Shown here: positions 20,153 to 30,841 of the stretch, in pieces
How positions within the stretch are numbered: the stretch's first letter is position 1
Layout: every line of letters starts with the position of its first letter
Source: Marinobacterium rhizophilum DSM 18822
GTDB taxonomy: Bacteria; Pseudomonadota; Gammaproteobacteria; Pseudomonadales; Balneatricaceae
Length of the DNA: 64,000 nucleotides
Reading direction: 5' to 3'
Assembly: GCF_000378045.1 (NCBI RefSeq)
Contig: NZ_KB899098.1
Coordinates: forward strand, 1 to 64,000
The notes under the pieces: model-generated
The model's input: only the letters and a program-made list of their open reading frames with translations
Database searches by the model: none
Told to the model about the DNA's origin: nothing
Translations under genes and position numbers: made by a program

Positions 20153-21004
20153 TCAATCGCCCGAGGGTTTGCGGCGACCACCCACCTCACGGCGGCTGCG
20201 CTGGCGCTTGTAGCGGCGTTCCAGCGTTTCTTTTTCCTTGGTGTCGAGCTTAACCGGCCTTTTCTCTTTCAGGCTCAGCATCTTGCCAAGATTGGTGATT
20301 TCCTTGGGCGTCAGCTCTTTCCAGGTACCCACTGGAACATCACTGGGCAGAAAAAGCGGCCCGTAACGTACGCGCTTCAAGCGGCTGACCTGGATACCCT
20401 GAGACTCCCAAAGACGGCGCACCTCACGGTTGCGGCCTTCCATAACCACACAGTGATACCACTTGTTGGCACCTTCACCATCAAAGAACTGCACGTCCGT
20501 GAAACGGGCCATGCCATCTTCTAGCAGTACACCTTCCTTGAGGCGAGCCAGCATGGCCTCATCGACATGACCGAGCACACGCACGGCATATTCACGGTCG
20601 ATCTGGGCCGACGGATGCATCATTGCATTGGCCAGTTCGCCATCAGTGGTAAACAGCAGCAGGCCGCTGGTATTGATATCCAGACGCCCGATGGCGATCC
20701 AGCGCCCCTGATTCAGCGGCGGCAGATGACTAAATACGGTTTTTCGACCTTCAGGGTCGTGCCGTGTCGAGATCTCACCGAGCGGCTTGTTGTAAATAAG
20801 CACACGGCGCTGACTGTCCTTTTCGAACACCAGCTTGACCTCACGACCATTCATTAAAACCTGGGCCTTACGCCCAATACGATCTCCAAGGGTCGCCGTC
20901 ACACCATCAATGGTGAACCGCCCCTCTTCAATCCAACGCTCCATCTCACGACGTGAGCCCAATCCGGAGCGCGCCAGTACTTTTTGCAGCTTTTCATCTG
21001 ACAT
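20153..21004 (-). CDS. rluB: 23S rRNA pseudouridine synthase RluB
   Basis: A 283-residue pseudouridine synthase. An S4 RNA-binding domain (residues 1-60, LQKVLARSGLGSRREMERWI) is followed by the catalytic domain with GRLDINTSGLLL (D109). The basic C-terminal tail (TLERRYKRQRSRREVGGRRK) is typical of RluB. It modifies U2605 (E. coli numbering). It lies in the yci cluster with yciK and yciO, as in related genomes. Confidence 0.93.
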   Translation of the reverse strand: MSDEKLQKVLARSGLGSRREMERWIEEGRFTIDGVTATLGDRIGRKAQVLMNGREVKLVFEKDSQRRVLIYNKPLGEISTRHDPEGRKTVFSHLPPLNQGRWIAIGRLDINTSGLLLFTTDGELANAMMHPSAQIDREYAVRVLGHVDEAMLARLKEGVLLEDGMARFTDVQFFDGEGANKWYHCVVMEGRNREVRRLWESQGIQVSRLKRVRYGPLFLPSDVPVGTWKELTPKEITNLGKMLSLKEKRPVKLDTKEKETLERRYKRQRSRREVGGRRKPSGD

Positions 21005-21024
21005 TTGACGCTTCCTTTAAAACG

Positions 21025-21057
21025 AAAAAAGCTCCCCAAGATTGCCGTGGAGAGCTT
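21025..21057 (-). terminator. Terminator after the H-NS-like gene
   Basis: On the minus strand AAGCTCTCC pairs with GGGGAGCTT (one bulge) and runs into TTTTTT. It is just after the stop of the H-NS family gene. Confidence 0.7.
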
Positions 21058-21078
21058 CGACGAATCATAGCACGTAAT

Positions 21079-21474
21079 CTATTTGATGCGTGTATCTTCC
21101 TTGGTGACACCATGCTTTTCAAAGTACTCATTGAACGCAACCGGTGTACGACCGCGACCGGACCACTCATGGACAGTGCCAGCGGCATCCTTGATGCGGT
21201 ATTTTGCCTCGACCTTGCGCTTGGGACCGGCTGAATCCTTGATGGCCTTCAGGTCATCGAGCCCTATGCCCGCTTCTTCCATGCGCTTGCGAATTTCGGC
21301 AATTTTTTTCATTCTCTTCTGCTCAACAAGCCGCGCCTCGGCTTCCTCAGCATGACGTTCCTGAAGAATTTCATTCAGATCTGCCAGCACCTTTTCAACA
21401 TCGGAAACCGACAGGTCCTGACACTGCTTGCGCAACGAATTTTTGCGGGTAAGAACTTTCACAAAATCAGACAT
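21079..21474 (-). CDS. H-NS histone family nucleoid protein
   Basis: A 131-residue protein. Residues 1-75 form the coiled oligomerisation region (KVLADLNEILQERHAEEAEARL). The C-terminal DNA-binding domain carries the AT-hook-like signature EWSGRGRTPVAF, the equivalent of the H-NS WxGxGRTP motif. It should bind AT-rich DNA and silence transcription. It has its own AT-rich upstream region (21475-21560) and its own terminator, so it is probably monocistronic and may regulate itself. Confidence 0.9.
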   Translation of the reverse strand: MSDFVKVLTRKNSLRKQCQDLSVSDVEKVLADLNEILQERHAEEAEARLVEQKRMKKIAEIRKRMEEAGIGLDDLKAIKDSAGPKRKVEAKYRIKDAAGTVHEWSGRGRTPVAFNEYFEKHGVTKEDTRIK

Positions 21475-21638
21475 GGGCCGAATGCTCGCAAATTAGAGAG
21501 AATAGATAAAACAATTATCGTTCTTAAACTATCAAATTCAAGCAAGCTGCCCTTTTTAAAGCACGAGCCAGTTTTTTGCACCAGAAACGCGCCTTTCCAT
21601 AAAGCCACACACCTAACACAGAGGACCGAAAGACAGCC

Positions 21639-22259
21639 TCAGCCAAGAGTATCTACAGGACCAGCCCCCTGACGAATGATCTCTGGAACACCGTCCACAA
21701 GATTAATAACGGTCGTCGCTTCCATACCGCAATAACCACCGTCAATAACCAGGTCGACACTGTGCTGCAACAGGTCACGAATATCATAGGGATCAGCCAG
21801 CGGCTGGTCATCGCCAGGCAATATCAGGGAGGTGCTCATAATGGGTTCCCCCAGCGTTTCCATCAATGCCAGTGCAATAGGGTTGTTGGGAATACGAATA
21901 CCGATAGTGCGACGCTTGGGGTGCATCAACCTGCGCGGAACTTCACTGGTTGCATTCAGGATAAAGGTATAAGCCCCCGGCGTATGCGCCTTTATAAGGC
22001 GATAGCATTGGTTATCCATCTTGGCATAGGTACTTATTTCGCTCAGATCCTGACATACCAAAGTAAAATTGTGCTTGTCATCAAGTTTGCGAATACGCTG
22101 AATGCGTTCCATCGCCGACTTGTCACCCAGATGACAACCCAGGGCGTAGGCACAATCAGTGGGATATACCACAACCCCACCCTGCCTGATTATCTCAGCA
22201 GCCTGCTGTATTAAACGCTTCTGCGGGGTTTCCTGATGTATCTGAAAAAACTGACTCAC
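21639..22259 (-). CDS. yciO: YciO, Sua5/TsaC-like protein
   Basis: A 206-residue YrdC-fold protein. The start is GTG at 22259 (SQFFQIHQETPQKRL), which gives exactly the length and N-terminus of E. coli YciO; 29 upstream in-frame residues run into the next gene and are left out. Conserved parts include VVVYPTDCAYALGC and PRRLMHPKRRTIGIRIPNNPIA. The family binds nucleotide and low-complexity RNA; threonylcarbamoyl-AMP synthesis is weak or unproven for YciO. Confidence 0.9.
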   Translation of the reverse strand: MSQFFQIHQETPQKRLIQQAAEIIRQGGVVVYPTDCAYALGCHLGDKSAMERIQRIRKLDDKHNFTLVCQDLSEISTYAKMDNQCYRLIKAHTPGAYTFILNATSEVPRRLMHPKRRTIGIRIPNNPIALALMETLGEPIMSTSLILPGDDQPLADPYDIRDLLQHSVDLVIDGGYCGMEATTVINLVDGVPEIIRQGAGPVDTLG

Positions 22260-22315
22260 GATTACCTGCCTGTCCTGATTCCCTTTCAAGACGCAGTGTA
22301 GCCCAGCAAAGAAGA

Positions 22316-23176
22316 CTAAAGAAGCGAAGTCAACACATGCCGACACTCGGTATCCAGCGGAAGAAAACGCCCAAGCTCCACCCAGGGCCTGCCGGGCTGA
22401 TGAAAATCACTGCCGGCCGATACCATGAGATCCATTTTGCGAGCGATCTTTTGCAACTCCCGCTGATGCTCTGGCTTTATACCTGCATAGCTAACCTCAA
22501 CCCCATCCCCACCGGCATTTACAAAATCCGTTAGCAGGGAGCGAAGCCGGCTAAAGGTCAGCCGGTACTTGGTCGGATGCGCCAATATTCCCAGACCACC
22601 AATACCGTGCAGCAATGCCAGCGCCTCGGACATGGCCGGCCAGTCCATTTTTACATCGCCCACCTTGCCTGTGCCCAGATAGTTCTTGAACGCCTGCTGC
22701 TCAGTTTCGCACACACCCGCCGCCACCAGCGCCATCGCAAAATGCGGACGTCCAACCTGACCATCCCCCGCCAGCTCAAGCACCGCCGGCAGCAGATCTG
22801 GCAACCTTCGTCCCATCAACTTCTTGGCTATTCGTTGTGCCCTGTCCAGCCGCAAGACAGTCAACTCGTCAAGATATCGCTGCAACGACGGTGCCGCCGG
22901 ATCAAAACCGAGCCCAACGAGATGCACTACGCGCGAGCCCCAGCATGCAGTCAGCTCCACACCCGGCAATAGCCGAATATTGGCCGCCTGTGCCGGCGCC
23001 TGCGCCTGCGCGATGGCTCCAATGCTGTCATGGTCAGTAATAGCCAACACCTCAACACCCTGTTCTGCCGCCCGGGCCACCAGCTCGACAGGACTCAGCA
23101 CACCGTCGGAAGCGGTCGAGTGACAGTGCAGATCATATTTCGGTAGTACCATTACAGCGTCCGGTTTATAAGTCAT
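22316..23176 (-). CDS. PHP-domain phosphoesterase (YciV/RnmA-like)
   Basis: A 286-residue metal-dependent phosphoesterase. DLHCHSTASDG (H17, H19), AITDHDSIGA, GVELTA, HPTKYR and GSDFHQPG are the four PHP metal motifs. The E. coli homologue is a 5'-3' exonuclease that trims rRNA 5' ends and hydrolyses 3',5'-nucleoside bisphosphates. The start at 23176 has AAAGG seven bases upstream; nine further in-frame residues are left out. It is divergent from yciB. Confidence 0.9.
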   Translation of the reverse strand: MTYKPDAVMVLPKYDLHCHSTASDGVLSPVELVARAAEQGVEVLAITDHDSIGAIAQAQAPAQAANIRLLPGVELTACWGSRVVHLVGLGFDPAAPSLQRYLDELTVLRLDRAQRIAKKLMGRRLPDLLPAVLELAGDGQVGRPHFAMALVAAGVCETEQQAFKNYLGTGKVGDVKMDWPAMSEALALLHGIGGLGILAHPTKYRLTFSRLRSLLTDFVNAGGDGVEVSYAGIKPEHQRELQKIARKMDLMVSAGSDFHQPGRPWVELGRFLPLDTECRHVLTSLL

Positions 23177-23221
23177 GAGCGGGCCTTTATACTGGGGCTC
23201 CACTCAGTAGACTTCAAGCCC

Positions 23222-23764
23222 ATGAAACTGTTACTCGATTTTTTGCCCATCATCATCTTCTTCATCGTATACAAGGCCAGCGGTGACATCATCCTGGCAA
23301 CCGCAGTGCTAATCCCGGCCACCCTATTGCAGATGCTGTACACCTGGATACGCACACACCGCATCGAAAAGATGCAACTGGTTACGCTGGTACTGGTGGT
23401 GCTTTTGGGCGGGGCAACCATCATCTTCCAGGACAAGACATTTATTCAGTGGAAGCCCACTGTCGTGAACTGGCTCTTTGGCGCCGTCTTTCTGGGTAGC
23501 CACTTTATCGGCCAAAAAACGGTTGTACAGCGTCTCATGGATGCCAACATAGCGCTGCCACCCCAGGCATGGCGCAACCTCAACATTGCCTGGATTTTGT
23601 TCTTCATCAGCATGGGCATTGTTAATTTGGTCGTTGCCTACACAATGAGCGAAGAAGCCTGGGTTAGTTTCAAACTATTCGGCATGCTGGGACTGACATT
23701 TGTATTTATCCTTGCTCAGGGTTTGTACATGTCCAAACATATCCAGAACGACACTCAAAAATAA
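23222..23764 (+). CDS. yciB: Inner-membrane septation protein A (YciB/IspZ)
   Basis: A 180-residue membrane protein with five or six hydrophobic helices and the family start MKLLLDFLPIIIFFIVYK. The conserved KPTVVNWLFG and FGMLGLTFVFILAQ are present. It takes part in cell-envelope maintenance and division. Only 45 bp separate it from the divergent PHP gene, so both promoters must overlap there. Confidence 0.94.
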   Translation: MKLLLDFLPIIIFFIVYKASGDIILATAVLIPATLLQMLYTWIRTHRIEKMQLVTLVLVVLLGGATIIFQDKTFIQWKPTVVNWLFGAVFLGSHFIGQKTVVQRLMDANIALPPQAWRNLNIAWILFFISMGIVNLVVAYTMSEEAWVSFKLFGMLGLTFVFILAQGLYMSKHIQNDTQK

Positions 23765-23791
23765 CACTGACAAAAAAAGGAGCACGGTAAC

Positions 23792-24091
23792 ATGTTTTAC
23801 GCAATCATGGCCGAAGACAAACCCGACAGCCTGGAGCGAAGATTACAAGCACGCCCCGAACACCTCGCCCGCCTCGAGCAGCTTAAAAATGAAGGACGTC
23901 TGCTCGTTGCAGGCCCTCACCCCGCCATTGACAGCGAAGATCCGGGTCCGGCCGGGTTCAGCGGAAGCCTTGTTATTGCCCAATTCCGCTCACTGGAAGC
24001 TGCCCAAGCCTGGGCCGATGAAGACCCCTATATAAAGGCAGGCGTATACGCCCGAGTTACAGTAAAACCTTACAAAAAAGTTTTACCATAA
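23792..24091 (+). CDS. yciI: YciI-family protein
   Basis: A 99-residue ferredoxin-fold protein ([28 protein letters not shown]) with the conserved His-Asp pair (H at residue 22, D at residue 79) and AGPHPA. The function in the cell is unclear. AAGGAG precedes the start, and it follows yciB by 27 bp, a conserved pairing. Confidence 0.92.
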   Translation: MFYAIMAEDKPDSLERRLQARPEHLARLEQLKNEGRLLVAGPHPAIDSEDPGPAGFSGSLVIAQFRSLEAAQAWADEDPYIKAGVYARVTVKPYKKVLP

Positions 24092-24105
24092 ATACACAAT
24101 CTGTA

Positions 24106-24160
24106 TGCTAGTATGGTGCCGATTAGCTATACCGTAACCGGTAGCTGTCTACAGCTGTGA
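24106..24160 (+). promoter_or_regulatory. ompA upstream region: weak promoter and leader hairpins
   Basis: TGCTAGTAT (24106-24114) fits an extended -10. Downstream, AGCTA/TAGCT with ACCG/CGGT (24125-24146) and AGCTGT/ACAGCT (24143-24156) share bases, so the hairpins exclude each other. A start here would give a leader of about 160 nt before the OmpA-like gene. Confidence 0.35.
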
Positions 24161-24283
24161 AAAGTACCCCTGGCCACCACGGACGTTGACGGTTAGATTC
24201 AACCATCATTAAGGAACCGTGGGAGAGAATTTGGGCTATTTTTATAGACTGACCACCCACAACAGGCACAAGGAAATCTTACT

Positions 24284-24898
24284 ATGAAAAAGTTTGCCCT
24301 CTCCGCCGGTGTCGCGCTGGCTATGACATTGTCTGCCGCTGCCCAGGCACACCCGACCAACCAAGGCTACGTGGAAGACTCTTCCGCCACTATCTGGCGT
24401 AACAGCTTCGGCGAATGCTGGCACACCGGCTTCTTCACTGAAGCAGATGCCACAGTTGAAGGCTGCGACGGCTACCAGGCAATGGCGAAAGCCGAAGAGC
24501 CTGCTCCGGCTCCTGCGCCAGCCGAGCCGATGATGGTTAGCGCTGACAAGAAATTCAGCCTCTTCTTTGACTTCGACAGCGCCAAGGTTGAAGAAGACAT
24601 CAGCGCCATCGTCAACTACATCGGCTCCATGTCCCAGCTGGATAATGTAGACCTGGTAGGTAACGCTGACTTCATCGGCGACGCCGACTACAACCAGCGT
24701 CTGGGCCAGCGTCGCGCTGAAGCCGTGGCTTCCGAGCTGCGCTCTGCCGGCGTCGACGGCAGCAAGATCAGCGTCAGCTCCATGGGTGAATCTGCACCGG
24801 TCGCAAGCTGCTCCGGCCGCGGCGCTGCTCTGATTGCCTGCCTGCGTGCAGACCGTCGCGTAGACGTACAGATCTCCGGCGACAAGAAAGACATGTAA
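24284..24898 (+). CDS. OmpA-family outer-membrane protein
   Basis: A 204-residue exported protein: a signal peptide of 22 residues (cleavage after AQA), a short linker with two cysteines (NSFGECWHTGFF and TVEGCDGY), an Ala-Pro-Glu hinge (EEPAPAPAPAEP), and an OmpA C-terminal peptidoglycan-binding domain (about 80-204, NQRLGQRRAEAVASEL and DRRVDVQI). A beta-barrel is absent. Two more cysteines sit in ASCSGRGAALIAC. It probably tethers the outer membrane to peptidoglycan. GGAAA precedes the start, and a strong terminator follows. Confidence 0.92.
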   Translation: MKKFALSAGVALAMTLSAAAQAHPTNQGYVEDSSATIWRNSFGECWHTGFFTEADATVEGCDGYQAMAKAEEPAPAPAPAEPMMVSADKKFSLFFDFDSAKVEEDISAIVNYIGSMSQLDNVDLVGNADFIGDADYNQRLGQRRAEAVASELRSAGVDGSKISVSSMGESAPVASCSGRGAALIACLRADRRVDVQISGDKKDM

Positions 24899-24913
24899 TC
24901 TATCTCAAGCTGT

Positions 24914-24941
24914 AAAAAAGCCGGCTGATGCCGGCTTTTTT
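24914..24941. terminator. Intrinsic terminator after the OmpA-like gene
   Basis: GCCGGC and GCCGGC around TGAT, preceded by six A and followed by six T. Confidence 0.92.
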
Positions 24942-24972
24942 GTGCCTGTCATTCGTACCCGCTCAAGCACCC

Positions 24973-25289
24973 GCAGGATGACCGCCAGGGATGGCGGAAG
25001 TGGCATTTTTGCAGAAGCAAAAAATACCAAAATACATCCCTGCACAAACCCTGCTCCTGCGCATCCATGCGCCCGCAGGATGACCGCCAAGGATGGCGGA
25101 AATGGCATTTTGGCAGGAGCCAAAAAATACCAAAATACGTCCCTGTACAAGCCCTGCTCTTGCACATCCATGCGCCCGCAGGATGACCGCCAGGGATGGC
25201 GGAAATGGCATTTTTGCAGGAGCAAAAAATACCAAAATACGTCCCTGCACAAACCCTGCTCCTGCGCATCCATGCGCCCGCAGGATACG
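24973..25289. repeat. Three tandem 102-103 bp hairpin-rich repeats
   Basis: Unit starts lie at 24973, 25075 and 25178, with a partial fourth unit from 25280. Each full unit holds three inverted repeats: CCGCCAGGGATGGCGG, TTTTTGCAGGAGCAAAAA and GCGCATCCATGCGC. In unit 2 the second arm pair reads TTTTGGC/GCCAAAA, still fully paired. All six frames stay partly open through the array because the repeats are similar, but the units (102/103 bp) do not keep one frame and no ribosome site is seen. I call it non-coding. A related single copy is at 31384-31483. Confidence 0.9.
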
Positions 25290-25302
25290 TACGTCCCTGT
25301 AT

Positions 25303-25334
25303 AAAAAACGGCAGCCCTTGGGCTGCCGTTTTAT
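25303..25334. terminator. Terminator downstream of purL
   Basis: AAAACGGCAGCC and GGCTGCCGTTTT pair around CTTG. It lies 23 bp after the purL stop and also closes the repeat array on the plus side. Confidence 0.9.
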
Positions 25335-25356
25335 TTACAGATGACTACCGACGAAA

Positions 25357-28300
25357 TCAGCCAACCCAGACCCGCGCATTACGGAACATGCGCATCCAGG
25401 CACCGTCTTCTTCCCAGGCCTCTGGCGCCCAGGAATTCTGCACCGCCCGGAACACCCGCTCCGGATGCGGCATCATGATGGTCACACGGCCATCGGCCGT
25501 GGTAACACCGCCGATACCGGCCGGCGAACCGTTAGGGTTGGCCGGATACTGCTCAGTCACGCGACCATAGTTATCCACATAACGCAGCGCGATATCACCT
25601 GCGCCCTGCAGGCCGATGAGATGCGCCTCGTCACGGAACTCCGCACGCCCTTCGCCGTGCGCAATCGCGATCGGCATGCGCGACCCCTGCATGCCCTGCA
25701 GAAAAATGGAGGCACTCTGCTGCACTTCCACCATGGCTACGCGAGCCTCAAACTGCTCGGACATGTTACGCACAAAGTGCGGCCAGAGTTCCGCACCCGG
25801 AATCAGTTCGTGCAGGTTGGACAGCATCTGGCAACCGTTACAGATTCCCAGCGCAAAGGTATCGGTACGATTAAAGTAAGCTGCAAACTGCTCCCGTGCG
25901 ACGCCGTTAAACAGGATCGACTTGGCCCAGCCCTCACCGGCCCCCAGTACGTCACCGTAGGAGAAGCCACCACAGGCTACCAGCCCCTTGAACTCTTCCA
26001 GCGTGCGACGTCCGGAAATAATGTCGCTCATGTGCACATCGACTGCCGCGAAACCCGCCCGGTCGAAGGCCGCCGCCATTTCCACCTGGCCATTGACGCC
26101 CTGCTCGCGCAGCACCGCGATACGCGGACGCACGCCGGTATTGATAAACGGCGCCGCCACATCATCATTCTGATCAAAGGTCAGCTCGGCATGCAGGCCC
26201 GGATCGGCCGCATCCAGCAGGCCGTCGAATTCCTGCTGCGCGCACTCGGAGTTGTCCCGCAGCGCCTGAATGCGATAAGAGGTTTCCGCCCAGATCCGCT
26301 GCAGCTCGATGCGCGAAGCACTGTAGACCTCTTCGTCATCGAAGTGGATACACAGCTGATCATCCAGGTTAAGGGAGCCGATGACCTTGACGATATCACC
26401 CAGGCCTGCGGCATTAAGTTCGGTCAGAACGGTTTCAGTATTCTCCCTCGAAATCTGAATCACGGCACCGAGCTCTTCGGCGAAGAGCGCAGCGGCAATT
26501 TCGGATTCATCGGCAGCCAGCAGATCGAGATGCAGATCAACACCGGTGTGACCCGCAAAGGCCATTTCCGCCACCGTCGCCAGCAAACCACCATCGCCAC
26601 GGTCATGATAAGCCAGCAGCAGACCCTGCTCGTTCAGCTCCTGAATGGCCGCAAAGAACGCCGCCAACTGATCGGCGTCATCCACATCCGGCACTGACTG
26701 ACCGACCTGGTTATACACCTGCGCCAGCGCGGACAGCCCGAGTCGATTCTGCCCATTACCCAGATCCAGCAGAATCAGGTCGGTCTCACCCTTGTCGGTG
26801 CGCAGCTGCGGCGTCAGTGTCTTGCGCGCATCCAGCACCGGCGCAAAGCCGGAGATAATCAACGACAAGGGTGCCGTGACACTCTTCTGCTCGCCGTTCT
26901 CATCCCATACGGTGCGCATGGACATGGAGTCCTTGCCCACCGGCACGGTAATACCAAGCTGCGGACACAGCTCCATACCAACGGCACGGACGGTATCATA
27001 AAGTTTTTCGTCTTCACCCGGATGTCCGGCGGCGCACATCCAGTTGGCCGACAGGCGCACTTCGCCGATCTCGCCAATACGTGCAGCCGCCAGGTTGGTC
27101 AGCGTCTCGCCGATCGCCATGCGACCGGACGCAGGCCCATCCACCAGGGCCAGCGGACTACGCTCACCCAGCGCCATGGCTTCGCCGGCGTAGGTGTCAT
27201 AAGCCGCGGTGGTTACAGCACAGTCAGCCACCGGCACCTGCCAGGGGCCGACCATCTGGTCACGGGCAACCTGACCGGTAATGGAGCGATCACCAATGGT
27301 GATCAGGAAAGACTTGGAACCGACTGCAGGCAGATGCAGCACACGCTCAATAGCCTCATCCAGCTGCAGTTCACCGGTGGAAAATTCCGCCACTTCATAG
27401 CTGCTGCGCTGCACCCTACGGTGCATTTTCGGCGGCTTGCCGAACAGCACGCTCATCGGCAGATCCACAGGCTTGTTGTCGAAGTGCGTGTCACCCAGGG
27501 TCAGGTGATGCTCTTCGGTCGCCTCGCCCACAATGGCATAAGGGCAGCGCTCGCGCGCGCAGATGGCCTCAAAGCGCGCCATGTCTTCGGGCTGCACCGC
27601 CAGCACGTAACGCTCCTGCGCTTCGTTGCACCAGATGGCCAGCGGCGTCATGCCGGGCTCGTCACTGTTGATGTTGCGCAAGCCGAAATCGCCACCGCGA
27701 CCGCCATCCTTCACCAGCTCAGGGAAGGCATTGGACAGACCGCCGGCACCGACATCATGAATAAAGGCAATGGGGTTGATCTCACCCAGCTGCCAGCACT
27801 GATCGATCACTTCCTGACAGCGACGCTCCAGCTCGGGGTTACCACGCTGCACCGATGCAAAATCAAGATCTTCCGACGAGGTGCCGGAGGACATCGACGA
27901 GGCCGCGCCGCCACCCAGGCCAATCTGCATGGCCGGACCACCCAGACACACCAGCTTGGCACCCGTCTGGATCTCGCCTTTTTCAACATGATCCGCACGG
28001 ATATTGCCCAGACCACCGGCCAGCATGATCGGCTTGTGATAACCGCGCACTTCTTCGCCGCCAGCGCCATTGACGCGCTGCTCAAAGGTACGGAAATAGC
28101 CGGTCAGCGCCGGGCGCCCGAATTCGTTATTGAACGCCGCGCCGCCAATGGGGCCTTCCAGCATGATATCCAGCGCCGACACGATACGATCCGGCTTGCC
28201 GTACTGTGACTCCCAGGGCTGTACAAAGCCCGGAATATTCAGATCCGAGACGCTAAAGCCCGTCAGACCGGCCTTGGGCTTGCCACCACGTCCGGTAGCA

Positions 28301-29259
28301 CCCTCGTCGCGAATCTCGCCACCGGAGCCCGTTGCCGCACCCGGGTGCGGCGCGATCGCAGTGGGATGGTTATGCGTTTCGACCTTGATCAGGATGTGGA
28401 TATCTTCCTGATTCGCACGGTACTCACGGCTTTCGGGATCAGGGTAAAAACGCCCGGCCCGGCTACCCACCACAACAGCAGCATTGTCCTTGTAGGCCGA
28501 GAGCACATTTTCGCCACCCAGCTCATGGGTGTTGCGGATCATCGCGAACAGGGACCGATCCTGCTCAACGCCATCAATATCCCAGGAGGCATTGAAGATC
28601 TTGTGACGGCAGTGCTCAGAGTTTGCCTGGGCAAACATCATCAGTTCGACATCGGTCGGGTTACGGTCCAACCCCTTGAAGCTCTCGACCAGGTAGTCGA
28701 TTTCATCATCGGCCAGCGCCAGACCCAAAGTGCTGTTGGCCTGAACCAGGGCGTCGCGGCCGCCACCCAGTATGTCCACCCGGCTCAGCGGCTGCGGCAC
28801 ATCCTCAACAAACAGCTGCCCCGCATCATCCAGCGAACCCAGCACCGCTTCGACCATGCGGTCATGCAGTTCTGCGTGAATCAGCGCACGATCAGCTTGA
28901 TCCAGCGCCTTTGATGACTGAATATAGTACGCCACTCCGCGCTCCAGCCGCTTAACATCGGACAGACCGCAATTGCGAGCGATGTCGGTCGCCTTGGAAG
29001 ACCAGGGCGAAATCGTGCCGGGACGGGGGACCACCAGAACCAGTTCGCCCGCAGGCTCGCCGGCTTCGGCCTTGGGACCGTACCGCAGAATGCGGTCCAG
29101 CACATCACGCTGGGTGTCCGCCAGGTCCTGTTTGAGGTCGGCAAAGTGGATGAACTCGCCGTAGAGCCCTGTGATAGCCGCAACTTTGGATTGCAGGGCT
29201 GACAGCAGCTTTTCGTGACGGAATGCAGAAAGAGCGGGCGCTCCACGCAGTACGAGCAT
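25357..29259 (-). CDS. purL: Phosphoribosylformylglycinamidine synthase
   Basis: A 1300-residue large-form FGAM synthase (fourth step of purine synthesis), N-terminal, two AIRS-like halves and a C-terminal glutaminase. [34 protein letters not shown], and the glutaminase nucleophile C1140 in GICNGCQML are visible; HGEGRAEF follows. The start [13 protein letters not shown] at 29259 matches the family; 28 in-frame residues upstream are left out. It is divergent from mltF, the Pseudomonas arrangement. Confidence 0.97.
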   Translation of the reverse strand: MLVLRGAPALSAFRHEKLLSALQSKVAAITGLYGEFIHFADLKQDLADTQRDVLDRILRYGPKAEAGEPAGELVLVVPRPGTISPWSSKATDIARNCGLSDVKRLERGVAYYIQSSKALDQADRALIHAELHDRMVEAVLGSLDDAGQLFVEDVPQPLSRVDILGGGRDALVQANSTLGLALADDEIDYLVESFKGLDRNPTDVELMMFAQANSEHCRHKIFNASWDIDGVEQDRSLFAMIRNTHELGGENVLSAYKDNAAVVVGSRAGRFYPDPESREYRANQEDIHILIKVETHNHPTAIAPHPGAATGSGGEIRDEGATGRGGKPKAGLTGFSVSDLNIPGFVQPWESQYGKPDRIVSALDIMLEGPIGGAAFNNEFGRPALTGYFRTFEQRVNGAGGEEVRGYHKPIMLAGGLGNIRADHVEKGEIQTGAKLVCLGGPAMQIGLGGGAASSMSSGTSSEDLDFASVQRGNPELERRCQEVIDQCWQLGEINPIAFIHDVGAGGLSNAFPELVKDGGRGGDFGLRNINSDEPGMTPLAIWCNEAQERYVLAVQPEDMARFEAICARERCPYAIVGEATEEHHLTLGDTHFDNKPVDLPMSVLFGKPPKMHRRVQRSSYEVAEFSTGELQLDEAIERVLHLPAVGSKSFLITIGDRSITGQVARDQMVGPWQVPVADCAVTTAAYDTYAGEAMALGERSPLALVDGPASGRMAIGETLTNLAAARIGEIGEVRLSANWMCAAGHPGEDEKLYDTVRAVGMELCPQLGITVPVGKDSMSMRTVWDENGEQKSVTAPLSLIISGFAPVLDARKTLTPQLRTDKGETDLILLDLGNGQNRLGLSALAQVYNQVGQSVPDVDDADQLAAFFAAIQELNEQGLLLAYHDRGDGGLLATVAEMAFAGHTGVDLHLDLLAADESEIAAALFAEELGAVIQISRENTETVLTELNAAGLGDIVKVIGSLNLDDQLCIHFDDEEVYSASRIELQRIWAETSYRIQALRDNSECAQQEFDGLLDAADPGLHAELTFDQNDDVAAPFINTGVRPRIAVLREQGVNGQVEMAAAFDRAGFAAVDVHMSDIISGRRTLEEFKGLVACGGFSYGDVLGAGEGWAKSILFNGVAREQFAAYFNRTDTFALGICNGCQMLSNLHELIPGAELWPHFVRNMSEQFEARVAMVEVQQSASIFLQGMQGSRMPIAIAHGEGRAEFRDEAHLIGLQGAGDIALRYVDNYGRVTEQYPANPNGSPAGIGGVTTADGRVTIMMPHPERVFRAVQNSWAPEAWEEDGAWMRMFRNARVWVG

Positions 29260-29367
29260 GTCGTTTTCGAGCCTCTTTGAAGTGTGCCTGGACGGACAGG
29301 GATTACAGAAAAAACAGGCCCTGAATTTTACCGAAACAGCCATACGGATACCAGAAAAGCCCGAACT

Positions 29368-30831
29368 ATGTTGCTAAACCTTCATCGTCGCAAAGATACC
29401 CTCATCATTCTCAGCCTGCTGGTGCTGCTGAGCTTCCCGGCTCTGGTGAGCTACAACAGCATGACGCGGCTGGAAGTCATTCAGGAACGCGGGGTTCTGC
29501 GCCTGGCCACACGCAACACGCCCAGCGACTATTTTCTCGACAAGGGCGAGCCGTCAGGCTTTGAATACGAGCTCGCCAGGGCCTTCGCCGACGAAATTGG
29601 CGTGCGGCTTGAGTTACAGATTCCGGACAATTTTTCCGACCTGATGCGCCAGGTGCGTGAACGTAGCGCCCATTTCGCTGCCGCGGGCCTGACTATTACC
29701 CCGCAGCGCCTGAAGGATTTCAGTTTCGCACCGCCCTACATGGAAAGCGCAGCCAATCTGATTTACCGCGTCACCCAGGGCAAACCCGCCCCAACCTCCA
29801 TAAAGGACCTGATCGGCAAGAAAATCCGCGTGCTCGCAAACTCCAGTCATAGTGAGTTACTGCGCCAGTACCAGCAGGATTTTCCGGAGCTGCAGTGGGA
29901 AGAAACAGAGGAGTTCAGCGTCAACGATCTGCTGGAACAGGTTCACAATGAGCAAATCGACTATACCGTCGCCGACAGCATTCGGTTCGACGGCCAGTAC
30001 TCGTTCTTCCCGGGCCTCAAAAAAGCCTTCGCGCTGGAGCAACCACAACCCGTCGCCTGGATGCTGCCCAAGCTGCAGGACGGATCCATGCTTGAGGCTC
30101 TGAACAACTTTTTCGCCAAGCCGGAAACCGGCGAACTTGTTCGACACCTGCAGGAAAAATACTTTGAGCGCAGCAATGCGCTGAACTACTTCGATACCGT
30201 GACGTTCAAGAAGGACCTGCGCGAACGCCTGCCGGAGTACGAGCAGTACTTTTATATCGCCGAACAGGAAACCGATATCGACTGGAGCCTGCTGGCATCC
30301 GTGGCTTACCAGGAGTCCCACTGGAACCCGGACGCGGTTTCACCCACCGGCGTCAAGGGCATCATGATGCTCACCAATGCCGCCGCATCGGAAGTGGGCG
30401 TCGAAGACCGCACCGACCCGATCCAGAGCATCATTGGCGGCGCCCACTACCTGATCAGCGTCAAGAACCAGATTCCCGACCGCATCCCCGAACCCGACCA
30501 CACCTGGATGGCACTGGCCGGCTACAATGTCGGCTTCGGCCACCTTGAAGACGCCCGCATACTGACCCAGCGCGCCGGCAAGAACCCTGATAGCTGGAAC
30601 GATGTAGCGGAGCACCTGCCCCTGCTGACCAAAGAAAAATATTACAGCACCGTGCGCCAGGGCTATGCCCGCGGCTACGAGCCGGTTCTTTATGTCAGCA
30701 ACATCCAGAAATATATCGACCTGTTGCGCTGGGAAAAACAGCTTGACCGAATACGCCAGAATCGAGATAACACCTCGCCAGACGCCAGCCCGGGCGAGGC
30801 CCTGCTGGAAACCCTGCCGCCGACGCTATAA
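29368..30831 (+). CDS. mltF: Membrane-bound lytic transglycosylase F
   Basis: A 487-residue periplasmic enzyme that cleaves peptidoglycan. One N-terminal anchor segment (about 10-30, [16 protein letters not shown]), an SBP_bac_3 regulatory domain (about 38-265), then an SLT domain with catalytic E316 in AYQESHWNP and [13 protein letters not shown]. Length and Glu position match Pseudomonas MltF. The start at 29368 omits 28 in-frame residues that overlap the purL promoter region. Confidence 0.95.
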   Translation: MLLNLHRRKDTLIILSLLVLLSFPALVSYNSMTRLEVIQERGVLRLATRNTPSDYFLDKGEPSGFEYELARAFADEIGVRLELQIPDNFSDLMRQVRERSAHFAAAGLTITPQRLKDFSFAPPYMESAANLIYRVTQGKPAPTSIKDLIGKKIRVLANSSHSELLRQYQQDFPELQWEETEEFSVNDLLEQVHNEQIDYTVADSIRFDGQYSFFPGLKKAFALEQPQPVAWMLPKLQDGSMLEALNNFFAKPETGELVRHLQEKYFERSNALNYFDTVTFKKDLRERLPEYEQYFYIAEQETDIDWSLLASVAYQESHWNPDAVSPTGVKGIMMLTNAAASEVGVEDRTDPIQSIIGGAHYLISVKNQIPDRIPEPDHTWMALAGYNVGFGHLEDARILTQRAGKNPDSWNDVAEHLPLLTKEKYYSTVRQGYARGYEPVLYVSNIQKYIDLLRWEKQLDRIRQNRDNTSPDASPGEALLETLPPTL

Positions 30832-30841
30832 GGCTTTGTGC

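Noticed and set aside
24905-25304. Overlapping ORFs of about 95-122 residues in several frames on both strands
   Set aside because: They arise from the tandem 102-bp units; no ribosome site, frames shift between units, and the stems, not codons, are conserved.
27022-28209. A 395-codon ORF opposite purL
   Set aside because: Antisense shadow of an intact conserved gene.
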